Part shown: positions 48,325-57,400 of the stretch, piece after piece
How positions within the stretch are numbered: position 1 is the stretch's first letter
Layout: each line of letters begins with the position of its first letter
DNA from: Hyphomicrobium_A sp963776675
GTDB taxonomy: Bacteria; Pseudomonadota; Alphaproteobacteria; Rhizobiales; Hyphomicrobiaceae
Assembly (NCBI GenBank): GCA_963776675.1
Contig: CAVZNR010000043.1
Span: 35,180-99,179, forward strand
Reading direction: 5' to 3'
Length of the DNA stretch: 64,000 nt
Program-made: the position numbers and the translations under genes
Notes under the pieces: generated by a model
The model's input: the letters and a program-made list of their open reading frames with translations, nothing else
The model's database searches: none
Told to the model about the DNA's origin: nothing

Positions 48325-48415
48325 TTCTCGGAGTAATCAGTTTCTTGATCTCGGGCTGGCACGAGCCGCAGTTGGTGCCGGCCTTGAGATGGCGTCCGAG
48401 AGAGGCCAAGTCCAG
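48293..48415 (-). pseudogene. Remnant of assimilatory nitrate reductase C-terminus (BFD-like iron-sulfur motif)
   Basis: About 41 codons. The peptide DLASLGRHLKAGTNCGSC then QPEIKKLI matches the C-terminal BFD-like [2Fe-2S] region of NasA-type nitrate reductases, which end with L-x-AGTNCGSC-x-PE. Upstream of about 48415 the similarity stops and the sequence is that of a different gene. The fragment ends just inside the cobA start, the usual nasA-cobA order. It is a deletion or insertion scar. Confidence 0.65.
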
Positions 48416-48903
48416 ATTGCATACCCCGTCAGGGCGAGCGGAAAGAGCAAGGGGTAGATCAGCAGATGCGTTATGGCTGTAATTATTGCGGCTTTGCCAA
48501 AGAAGTTGACGCGAGAGAAAAGCAGGAACCGCCGTTTGAGTTTGATGAAGGGAGTTCCAATAGTGATCCACGTTTTGAGGTGTGGCAGGTCAGCTCGTTT
48601 GGCGGCTGCGGCGAGGAGAGCATGAGAGATAACGGACCCCCCATGACTGTGTCCAATCAAGCAATGATCTTGCGCGGACGTTTCGAGTTTCAGTAGCGCT
48701 CCAAGAAGTTGCCTACCTGCGCTCCTCCGAGATTTCTCACTATTGGCGCCGTCCCAGATGAAGGGTTCGAAGCTCAACGCGCCATCTTCGCTCTCTACAA
48801 GCTGCCGAATGTGCGTCTCGAATTGACTTCCCCTCTGCCACCACCGGTCGCCTTCCTCTGGACCGGTCGCGCCAGTACCGTGGACCGTGATAATCTTGGC
48901 CAC
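48337..48903 (-). pseudogene. Alpha/beta-hydrolase-like protein, 3' end lost at a junction
   Basis: GTG at 48903 with an AGGAG five bases upstream. The product starts AKIITVHGTGATGPEEGD, an oxyanion-loop region, and has a G-x-S-x-G-type elbow (CLIGHSHGGSVISHAL), then ITIGTPFIKLKRRFLLF and a hydrophobic pair (AAIITAITHLLIYPLLFPLALTG, in two parts). The frame then runs into out-of-frame nitrate-reductase sequence from about 48415, so the natural C-terminus is missing. The active-site His would have been in the lost part. It could be a horizontally acquired hydrolase. Confidence 0.6.
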
Positions 48904-49001
48904 GTTCTCCTCCCCCAGGAATGCTATAAAACTTCAAAACTAGTCTGGCAGCTTAGCAGCAGACCGCGGTGGCAGTGAACCTGCGAGGGCTGCGGGCCTG
49001 A

Positions 49002-49290
49002 CAGACGTTCCGCATCTTCGATGCCGTTGACCTGTACCCGAACCTGCAGGACGTCACGACAATGAAGCCCGTGGTCGTCGATCCGCAGATCACGCTGACG
49101 CAACTCCTCAAGGAGCTGGCAAAAGCCGCAGATGACGAACACCGGGCCGTGATACGAGACCAGCTTCTCGTCAAATTGCGCCGGCGTCTGAAGAAGATCC
49201 CAAAGGAGGCCCGAAAGCAGTATGAAGCCCAGGCAGGAGAGACGCCGGAGGCAACCTTAAAGCGCATCGAGACATCCGCGACTTTGCGGA
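49002..49290 (+). pseudogene. Fragment of type I restriction subunit R (HsdR, EcoEI-like C-terminal region)
   Basis: The open frame from 49002 reads FRIFDAVDLYPNLQDVTT then MKPVVVDPQITLTQLLKEL and DQLLVKLRRRLKKIPKEA, ending AGETPEATLKRI. From memory this pattern belongs to the C-terminal part of EcoEI-like HsdR proteins. No helicase or nuclease domain lies upstream, and no hsdM or hsdS is seen. The frame continues to 49409, but after about 49270 it is not recognisable. Confidence 0.5.
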
Positions 49291-49443
49291 CAAGTCCAAT
49301 AAGCCGCATCGTCGCTCATCAACCAGTTGCCTCCGACGGATATCATCAAGCCATCGGTAACGCTGACTTTGCAGACGAAGATCGAAGCGGGAGCGGCTCG
49401 TCGAGGTGACGAGCCACCCCCGTTGCTGATTTTCCCATTGGCT

Positions 49444-49887
49444 CTACCAGAGGCCATAATTGACACAGAACGTGTTGTTCGTTCCGAACTGCCTGTAAAT
49501 CTGACTGGTTTGTGGGTGGAAGTACGCAATGCCCGGTGCGAACGATCCCCTCGCTCCCCGAGTTTGGTTCACTGCCACGTTGACAGCCTGGCTCGACAAC
49601 CCTCTGCCAAGATAGGCGGCTTGGTTTCCGATGGTTCTGTGAGCACCCGTACAGCCGGCATTGTCGAATTCCTCAATGTAGATCCCGATACGCATCGAGT
49701 TTTGTGAGGTAATGCTTGCCCGGTACCCGACTGAAAAGGCGTATCGATACGTACCGTTCGCATTCTGAGCTCCCGACAACTGATTGAAGCTCGTTATGCT
49801 GGCGGAATCCGCGCACGCCATTGACGGAAGAAGCAGTGAGGACAGCAAGGTCGTCAGCACTGCATTGATTGATTTCGCAAAGTTCAT
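49444..49887 (-). CDS. Hypothetical secreted protein
   Basis: 147 residues. The signal peptide is MNFAKSINAVLTTLLSSLLL then PSMACADS. The mature part looks beta-rich (YRYAFSVGYRASITSQNSM, RIGIYIEEFDNAGCTG) with two cysteines (NAGCTG and TFCVNYG) that could pair. GGGAGA is six bases before the ATG at 49887. It lies 173 bp downstream of the subtilase on the same strand. I do not recognise the family. Confidence 0.65.
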   Translation of the reverse strand: MNFAKSINAVLTTLLSSLLLPSMACADSASITSFNQLSGAQNANGTYRYAFSVGYRASITSQNSMRIGIYIEEFDNAGCTGAHRTIGNQAAYLGRGLSSQAVNVAVNQTRGARGSFAPGIAYFHPQTSQIYRQFGTNNTFCVNYGLW

Positions 49888-50060
49888 CGTACGTCTCCCA
49901 TGGTTGACCGCTCTGGCGGGGGCAGTCTCCCCGTCGGGGGAAGCTGTCCTCGTGGTGTCGATACCCGTGGGTCGCGCCGACCCGGGAAGAGGTTCAATGA
50001 TGGCCGAAATGAAGTGCCCGGCCCCCTGTGGGGCACCAAGTTGCCGCTGGGTGGCTGGTC

Positions 50061-51746
50061 CTAGAGGGAGCCAAGCGCTTGTGCGGCATCGACGATGCCT
50101 GCTCCAATGTCTCCGGCAAGGTTGCCATCTGGCATGCGGGCGCTGGCCGACAATGCGGCACTGGCTTTCTTCCAGTCGAGACTTCCATCGCGCTCCAGCA
50201 TGAGGGCAATGATGCCGGAGACATGTGCGGCGGCCATGGAGGTCCCAGACTTCAAATCGTAAGCGCCGCCAGGCGTGGGAACGATGATGTCGACCCCTGG
50301 GGCCGCAACCGCGATGTAGGCGCCGCGATTGGCATCGGCATAGAGTGCGTCGCGCTCGTCGGTCGCTGTCACCGCGATCGCCTCCGGGTAGGCCGCTGGA
50401 TAGAGAGGCGGTGACTTGGGGCCGCCATTGCCCGCCGCGGCGACGAAAATGGCGCCTTTGCCGGCGCCCGCCTTGATGATTCGTTCGAGCAGCGGGTCGC
50501 TTGGCCCCGTGAAGCTCATGTTCATCACCTTGGCTCCCGATGCGAACGCCCAATCGATGCCCTTCAACAGAATGAGCGATGTCGACTGAGCAGGCGTTGC
50601 GCCTTCGCCACTGAACGCCGGCACGCTCAACAGCTTGGCAGCCGGAGCGGTGCCGGTGAGCATTGCATGTGCTCCCACGATCCCTGCGATCGCCGTGCCG
50701 TGTGCCTCCGGCTTGGGCTGGGCGTTGCCCGCAATCTGGAAACGTCCCGCGATCGAGCCTGCGAGCTCGGGGTGGGCCGCCTCGATCGCTGTATCAATGA
50801 TCGCAACCTTGACGCCGGTTCCTCGCGCAAGGCGGTGCGCTTCGCGCAAGCGTAGTTTCGAGGGGGCATATTGCGGAAGACGCGTTGCCGCAGCCGCTCC
50901 TTGTTCACTTGCCTGGTACTCGTAATTGGGTTGGGCGAGCTCGACGTCAGGATCGGCGGTAAGCGCGGCCAGCAGAGCTTCGAGGGGGCGGTTGTCGACG
51001 AGCCTCAATCGGAGAACCGTAGCGCCGAGCAGGGCTATTGGTTGCCCGGGATCGGCAATGACGTTGAAGTCGCGCGCCAGCCGGGCGCTGATTTGATCCG
51101 CGTTGGCGGTCGCAACCAGTACAATGATCTCGCGGAGCCGATGCGGCCGGTTCGCTGTCAGCGCGGCGATGGCAGGAGGAATCGTTGCTGGCGCCGGCGT
51201 CTCGAAGACCGGAGGCTGTTCGGCGCCCGATGATCCTGCTTGCTGGGAACCGGCCAACGGAACACAAACCTTGTTCTTGCGAACCTGACCATCCGGGCAT
51301 GGTGCGTGCACTTGAGTGCAGTGGGGCCATTGTCCGACGGTGCCGTCGGGGCAACTCTCCGATTGCATCTCTTCAACGCGACCGCCAGGAGCGACACAGT
51401 TGGGCCACTTGCCTGACGTGCCATCCGGGCACTTCTTCCTGATGCACTTCTTGCCGACCCGCCTCGTCCCCTTTGGGCAATGGCCGCCAGGCTTATGGCA
51501 AAAGGGCCATGTTCCGACCATTCCCTTGGGGCATTTCGGGCTCTGGGTGGGGATGCAGACGGGCCATTTTCCTATAGTCCCGGTGGGACACGGGGGGGTG
51601 ACCGGAGCGGGGACGTTGCCTTGGTTGGGTGCGTTGTTCTGATTGCCGGCAAGCTGGAACGCCTTGCGCCCTGACACATCGCCTGCGGCGGGCGCTGCGC
51701 ACACGGTGAGCACCGTTGCCGCCAACACCCAAAGCAAGGCGCGCAT
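50061..51746 (-). CDS. S8-family subtilisin-like serine protease with N-terminal Cys-rich repeats
   Basis: 561 residues. Signal peptide 1-22. Residues 53-161 hold the Cys-rich repeats. Residues about 200-280 resemble a subtilase propeptide (EIIVLVATANADQISARLAR ... DVELAQPNYEYQ). The catalytic domain follows: Asp in KVAIIDTAIEAAHPEL, His in EAHGTAIAGIVGAH, Asn in FVAAAGNGGPKSP and Ser in SGTSMAAAHVSGIIAL. It is probably an exported, envelope-associated protease. Its start lies 7 bases after the anti-sigma stop, and sigma, anti-sigma and protease form one operon. Confidence 0.92.
   Translation of the reverse strand: MRALLWVLAATVLTVCAAPAAGDVSGRKAFQLAGNQNNAPNQGNVPAPVTPPCPTGTIGKWPVCIPTQSPKCPKGMVGTWPFCHKPGGHCPKGTRRVGKKCIRKKCPDGTSGKWPNCVAPGGRVEEMQSESCPDGTVGQWPHCTQVHAPCPDGQVRKNKVCVPLAGSQQAGSSGAEQPPVFETPAPATIPPAIAALTANRPHRLREIIVLVATANADQISARLARDFNVIADPGQPIALLGATVLRLRLVDNRPLEALLAALTADPDVELAQPNYEYQASEQGAAAATRLPQYAPSKLRLREAHRLARGTGVKVAIIDTAIEAAHPELAGSIAGRFQIAGNAQPKPEAHGTAIAGIVGAHAMLTGTAPAAKLLSVPAFSGEGATPAQSTSLILLKGIDWAFASGAKVMNMSFTGPSDPLLERIIKAGAGKGAIFVAAAGNGGPKSPPLYPAAYPEAIAVTATDERDALYADANRGAYIAVAAPGVDIIVPTPGGAYDLKSGTSMAAAHVSGIIALMLERDGSLDWKKASAALSASARMPDGNLAGDIGAGIVDAAQALGSL
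51264..51590 (-). repeat. Cys-rich C-x2-G-x2-G-x-WP-x-C repeats in the subtilase
   Basis: Four full units lie at residues 53-64 (CPTGTIGKWPVC), 72-83, 106-117 and 132-143. Two variant Cys-x-x-G units without the WP pair lie at 90-101 and 150-161. They differ from the FecR copies in having Pro-Asp or Pro-Lys after the first Cys. They precede the propeptide-like region, so they may bind the envelope and target the protease. Confidence 0.85.
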
Positions 51747-51753
51747 GATGCCC

Positions 51754-52435
51754 TCACTTCCCCGGCAATACGAAACCGACGATGCCCGACTGCTGCAAGA
51801 CACGCAGCGCGCCTGCTCGACCGCCGTCCTTTTCATCGGTTGCGGGGATGCGCAAGCGGTAGACCCCAGAGCGTGGACCGTCGACAATGCGGGCGTCCAT
51901 TTGCTTAAGGAGGGCGCCGATCTCTCCGACCGTTGCTGTGTCTTTGAAGCCGACCAGCAACTCAATGCCTGGTTTGGTGTCTTGTGTGCCCGCGGCTGTT
52001 TCGTAGACCGGTGCGCGCCGCTCGACCACAAGGGTGCCGATGACTCCGGCCTGCACGAGAATGAGGAGTGCAGCGGCAGAGCCGGCGAGCGCGATTTGAG
52101 ACGGGCTCAACGCGCCAATTGTCTTCGGCAAGCGATCCGCGCCACTGCTCCAGTCGCATCGTAAGGGACGGCTTGCGAGGATGCGCAACGACGCTCGCCC
52201 TGAGGCGGTCGAGTGCTGCTGGACCTAAGGGCCGAACTGCCTCGTTTGCAGCAATCGCCGCGTCACTCTCCTCGCGAGCGATTGCAACCTGGCGTGCGAG
52301 ATCGGTATGACTCTCGAGATACTGGCGCACCCGGGCGGTGAGGTGAGGCTCAAGCTTGCCCGACACATACCAGGGAAGCAGCGCCTCGATCTCCTCGCGC
52401 TCGTCTTGCGCATTGTTGTTTTGCATCGCGTTCAT
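51754..52435 (-). CDS. Anti-sigma factor with propeptide-like periplasmic domain (frameshifted as sequenced)
   Basis: Reconstructed length 226 residues. The N-terminal part (EREEIEALLPWYVSGKLEPH then LTARVRQYL) is the helical anti-sigma domain, without the usual zinc Cys pair. The frame breaks at about 52140-52165; removing one base joins MRLEQW to DRLPKTIGALSPSQIALAG. A single membrane helix (ALAGSAAALLILVQAGVIG) follows. The periplasmic part (PGIELLVGFKDTATVGEIG ... RSGVYRLRI ... SGIVGFVLPGK) resembles the subtilase's own propeptide region. The ATG shares its A with the sigma-factor stop (TGATG), so the two are coupled. Confidence 0.75.
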
Positions 52436-53001
52436 CAAGGCCATCCTCTGTCCACGCCGCGCGCGAGTAGCAATTCGGAGAGCTTCTTGCGGGCATAGAA
52501 CATGCGCGTCTTCACTGTGTTCTCCGGAATTCCGAGCACCTCGGCGACCTCCGAAACCGACTGCTCCTGATAGTAGACGAGGTCCAGGATCGCCCGATGA
52601 TCGGTGGAAAGCTCGTCGATGCATGCGCGCATGATCGTGCTCTTGTCCTGTTTCTGCGCCGCAACGTCGGGCGCATCCTCATCCGATATGAGTGCAGCGG
52701 CCATTTCGTCGTCGACGCCCACCACCTCGGTTTTCTTTCTAAGCGCGCTGGCTGCTTTGTTATGCGCGATCGAGAGAATCCAGGTCACGGGCTCGGAGCG
52801 CCCCTCGTAGCGGTGGGCGTTCTGCCAGACCGCCAGGAAAACCTCATTAGTTAGATCCTCTGCCATCGCCGCGCTCTTGACCATCCGCATGAGAAAACGA
52901 AACACGCGTGTTTGCGTGCAGGCAAACAGACGCTCAAGTGCCTTGGCATCTCCAGAGGCGATGCTCTTGAGCAATGCGCGCTCGTCGGCAAGCTTCTGCA
53001 T
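52435..53001 (-). CDS. ECF sigma factor (RpoE-like)
   Basis: 188 residues. Region 2: LERLFACTQTRVFRFLMRMV, AEDLTNEVFLAVWQNAHRY, and PVTWILSIAHNKAASALRKK for -10 recognition. Region 4: LSTDHRAILDLVYYQEQSVS then EVAEVLGIPENTVKTRMFYA, a helix-turn-helix for -35 contacts. No extra domains. The downstream coupled gene is its presumed anti-sigma factor. It probably autoregulates this operon. The PDZ gene at 53241 is divergent and may belong to the same regulon. Confidence 0.92.
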   Translation of the reverse strand: MQKLADERALLKSIASGDAKALERLFACTQTRVFRFLMRMVKSAAMAEDLTNEVFLAVWQNAHRYEGRSEPVTWILSIAHNKAASALRKKTEVVGVDDEMAAALISDEDAPDVAAQKQDKSTIMRACIDELSTDHRAILDLVYYQEQSVSEVAEVLGIPENTVKTRMFYARKKLSELLLARGVDRGWP

Positions 53002-53240
53002 GTCGCCTTCGCCACTCGCACTCTGTCGCCGCCCCGCGCAAAAAGGTTCAAACGGGCAGGCGGCTCAAATGACGTCGAGGTTTCAATAGCGATGATGGAC
53101 TCTTTTGCGGTCTTCTCCAAGCATCACGGCACATCGCGCGTGGCTTGACCACGACCCTGGACTGGCACATGTGGAGGGCCGCCGCAGTTGCGTGTTAACC
53201 TCGCTCGCATCAGCAAATTCCAACTCGCGGGGGCAATGTC

Positions 53241-53681
53241 ATGACGTTCGCACACGTTGGCGGTCTTCTCCTGATGGCGGCGGGGCTGGCGCAGCCCAGC
53301 CGGGTGGCAGGCGAGGCGATAGACGCCGCGAGCTGGCCTGCCAGTCCTATTTATGCTGTTGCCGATCGGGCGAGCCAGCGCCCCTGGATTGGGGTTCAGA
53401 TCCAGAAGGTCGAGGAAGACTATGCCAAGGCCTTGGGGCTCCCCGATGCCAGCGGAGCGCTCATTGTCAGCGTTGCGGACGAGAGCCCGGCTGCTGCGGC
53501 CGGGCTTGCCGCCGGAGATGTCGTGGTCGCCGTGGAGGGACAGTCGACCGATAGCCCCCGGGAGGTCGCAAAGAGCATCGGGGGCTTGGCCCCCGGCACG
53601 CAGGCAACGCTCACGATCAACCGCAATGGCGAAACACTTCCGGTCGGCGTGAAGATTGGCGTGCGCCCGAAACAGCCCTGA
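53241..53681 (+). CDS. Secreted PDZ-domain protein
   Basis: 146 residues. Signal peptide (MTFAHVGGLLLMAAGLAQPS), then one PDZ domain: PWIGVQIQKVEEDYAKALGL, ALIVSVADESPAAAAGLAAG, DVVVAVEGQSTDSPREVAKS and the TLTINRNGETLPVGVKIG end. This is the C-terminal PDZ type of DegP/HtrA without any protease domain. It may bind unfolded envelope proteins or direct the neighbouring subtilase. It is divergent from the ECF sigma gene with about 240 bp between. Confidence 0.85.
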   Translation: MTFAHVGGLLLMAAGLAQPSRVAGEAIDAASWPASPIYAVADRASQRPWIGVQIQKVEEDYAKALGLPDASGALIVSVADESPAAAAGLAAGDVVVAVEGQSTDSPREVAKSIGGLAPGTQATLTINRNGETLPVGVKIGVRPKQP

Positions 53682-53771
53682 TATCGGGAAGGACCTGTCT
53701 CAGCGATGACGAGTGCCTAACAGGGCGAGTGGCGAGTCTGGCGCTCGCCACACGCAATTGTCTGCCGTCGT

Positions 53772-54177
53772 TCAGTGCAGCGTTACGCAACGGCGAGTCG
53801 TGGGGGAGAAATACTGGTTCGCGGGACAGCGCTGGGTCTGGGTGTAGCTCACGCAGACCGTCTGCACACCTTCGCATTTCTTTCTGAACTTGAGCGGGTC
53901 CGGCCTGATAGCAATTGATGGCGACGCGTCCATAGCGAACTGCACCCGCCACGAAACCATTTGCCGCGTGAGCGCGCCGGATTTGTGCCTCGGCATTGCG
54001 CGCTGCAGTCCCCAGGCGGTCGTTTGCGCGGCTGAACGCCTTGCTCTCGATCAGCATGGGGCCAGCAGAGGATCGGGCGGTGATGCAGGTTTCCTGTGCA
54101 CTTGCCGGACCGACGGCAAGCATCACCAACGTGAACATTGTTGTAGCAACGGTGAGACAATTGCGGAGTGATAGCAT
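53772..54177 (-). CDS. Small secreted protein (frameshifted as sequenced)
   Basis: Reconstructed length 134 residues. The signal peptide (LTVATTMFTLVMLAVGPASA) is followed by ETCITARSSAGPM and a helical part with RYGRVAINCYQAGPAQVQK. The original frame then goes off into Arg-rich sequence. Removing one A from the AAA before GAAATGC restores KKCEGVQTVCVSYTQTQRCP ... RRCVTLH. The restored tail has four cysteines. I do not recognise a family. The gene is divergent from the giant protein gene, 340 bp away. Confidence 0.6.
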
Positions 54178-54471
54178 TTCTAAGGCTCCTTGAATGTCGG
54201 TTTGATGTCAGTCGGCAGGAGCGAACTCCCCGGCCTTGCTGCATACGTCGCTGTGAGCGCTCGATGGGTTCAATGCGTTGGAGCGTTCGAGAAAAAAATT
54301 TGAAAACAAGGATTTCTCTGCGGCTACGGGAGAAATCGCGACGCATCACCTTCGCTTTGAACCGATCTGTGTCTCGCGGCGACAGACCCATCGAAATGGT
54401 TTGCGCGTAGCGCGGCGATAACCGATGGAGCGATGCGATGATGGCTGCTAAAGTCTGCACTGCAATTTTTT

Positions 54472-57400
54472 GTGCCGCTCAGCGCGGCATATCGAATTTG
54501 GCGCATCAGTGGGGGATCATGTCCGCCCAAACAAATTGTTGCGCGTGGACTTTTTGCTCTGCGCGACGCGCTGGCGACGCTGATCGTGGCGGCAGCCTGT
54601 GTAATGGTGTTCGTCTCTGGACCCGTCAGAGCTCAGCCGCTTGAGAAGGGCGACGCCATCATCACCGGCTTTTCGGGAATCAAGAAGTCCGACTCCGCTC
54701 CGGGCGGGGACCCGCTTGACGAGACATTCATCGATCTCGATGGCGCCTCCGTGCAGATCCAGAAGCCTGAACCGAAGGGTCCGCCTGACGGCCAGATGAT
54801 AAGCGCGCCGGCGACCTTCAAAGCTAAGGCGAGCGAGGTGGGCCAGGTTTTTGCCATCGCTCTAGATGATGGTGATGAGACGGCCGGTGAAGAGGCAATC
54901 CCCAACATCTACCTCGGCGCTACATCCGCCTTCGGCATTCAGATCGTGATTCCTGATTCCGATGGAGATGGACGCCCGGAGCGCGTGACGAACGGACATC
55001 CTAACGCCGAATGGATGCCCGGACAGTTTGGCCCCGACGGTGGTCCGGGCTCGATCTGGAAGGTGGACGGCAAGACCGGCGCAATCTCACTCTTTGCAAC
55101 AATTCCGGGCAACACCGGCGCGGGTATCGGCGACATCGTCTACGACCGAGCCACGCGCCAGTTCTTCGTCTCTGATCTCGATACCGGCTTCATTCATCGT
55201 TTGAGCGGCGACGGGACGCCCATCGACGTCTTCGATCATGGCGAAACGGGTCGTGCTGCTGCAGAGCTGCCTGTTGTTGCCGACGACGGCAAGGGAATGG
55301 ACATCCAGAGCCCAGAGTTCGATGCGCTCAACTCCGACACTTGGGGCTTGGCGCCACCCGAGCGACGGGTTTGGGGCCTGGGCCTCCATGGCGGTCGGTT
55401 GTACTACGCCGTGGCCAGTGGTCCTGAGATTTGGTCGGTCGGCATCAATCTCGACGGAAGCTTTGCGGGCGACCCGCGCCGGGAGATTGAGGTGATTGGC
55501 ACGCCAGGCAATTTTCCAATCTCCGACATCGCGTTCGACAACCAGGGTGCGATGTATGTCGCTCAACGAGGCGGCATCAAAGGGAGTTGGGACTACTCAG
55601 CCTTCACCGAGCCCAAGAAGTCGGTTGTGTTTCGCTTCAAGCGAGAGCTTCCGGACGATACCGAGACGCCCGGGACTTGGAATCCCATTCCAGATGAATA
55701 CGCCGTCGGCTTTCCGCCGGACTACCGCAATACGTCGGGCGGCATTGCGCTCGGCTACGGCTATGACGAACTGGGTCAGGTCTTTCCAGGCACCTGCGGC
55801 CAGACGGTTTGGACCACCGGCGACAACCTCCGCCTTAGTGAGGAATTTGCAGCCGAGCTGGCATCCGGCGGACCGGCCTCCGTGCACGGTCTGCAGGGCA
55901 ACGATCGCACGCTGATCCGGCCCGACAACGTGCCGCCTGCGGTCGCCTATTTCGTCCACTACGACGGAACTCCCGAGGATCCGGAAAAAATCGGACACGT
56001 CGGCGATGTCGAGGTCCTGCAGCCATGCGCCAACGAGGGACCTGCAGCAGAGCTGGTTTACGAGTTGCCGCCGTGGAAGGACGGCGTGCCGTCCGCGCCA
56101 TCGCAGCCCGCGCCGACGGAGGCCCTCAATTTGACGCTTACGAAGGTCGCGCAACCGAAGGAATGCTGGGCCGGAGGCATGGGATGGGAGTGCGGCTATA
56201 CGATCCGCGTCTCCAACACGAGCTCATCGGCGTACTTCGGCGACATCACGCTGACGGATTGGCTGCCCGATCCGCCGCCCGGAACCGTCATGCATTTCTC
56301 TCCGCAACCTCCGTGGAACTGCACGATGCTCTCGCGCAGCGAGTATCAGTGTACGCACCCTGCGGCAGTGCTCTATCCCGGCGACAGCGTCGATCTATTC
56401 GTGACCGTGGAGTCTCCGGCCGACGATCCGCGTTGCTATGTCGAGAACGCGGCGCGGATGGAGTGGGCCGCAGGTGGTGGCGACAGTGATCCGGCCGACG
56501 ACGTGGCTTTCGCTTCAGCGACCATCCCATCGGCTCCGTGCGCAGCGCCCCCGCCTGAAGGAGAAAAATCCAATCTCGAGATCCAGAAATGGAAGTTGCG
56601 CGATCATTGCAGCGTGCTCGACCATGGCTACGGCTGCGGATACGTCGTGCAGGTCACGAACACGGGTCCCGGCATCTTCAATGGGACGATCGAGATTGAC
56701 GAGACGCTGTCGGCTGCCGCGACAGCGGCCTTTTCTCCCTCATGGTCATGCTCGGGCGGTGGCAGCAACTACCACTGCACCTACGCCGGTGCGTCGCTCA
56801 GCCCAGGTGACAGCGTCTTCATGGCGGTTGCCGTCCAGGTCCCTGAGACCATCGGCCAATGCGAGCTCGGCAACAGGGCGAGCGTCGTAAGTCCTGCGGG
56901 CGGCAGCGATCAGAATACCAATGCGGGAGACGATTCCGCGACTGCCGCGATCATCATCCCTGCTTCGGCCTGCATTGGCACCACGACCAATCTGCAACTG
57001 GAGAAATCGGCCGATCCGAGCAGCTGCACGGTCTACAATAAGGGTTGGACTTGCGCTTACTCGATCAAAATCACGAACCGTGGCCCAGGCCTCCACGACG
57101 GTCCGATTGAGATTGAGGATTCATGGACCGATGTTCCTGCGGGCTGGCAACAGCAGCTACCGTTCTCCTGGGCCTGCAACACGACCAGTCCGCCCGACTT
57201 CAGATGTACGACGCCGGCGGTGCGGCTGGCCCCCGATCAATTCGTGCAGGAGACTGTCTGGATCTGGACCCCTGCCAGCGTTGGCGGCGCCTGTCAGCTT
57301 GGCAACACGGCGTTGATCGTGCAGCCGGCGCCCGGTTCTCCCCAGAACACGGACTCGAGCGATGATAAGGACGACGCGATTGCGTCATTCCCGCCGCAGA

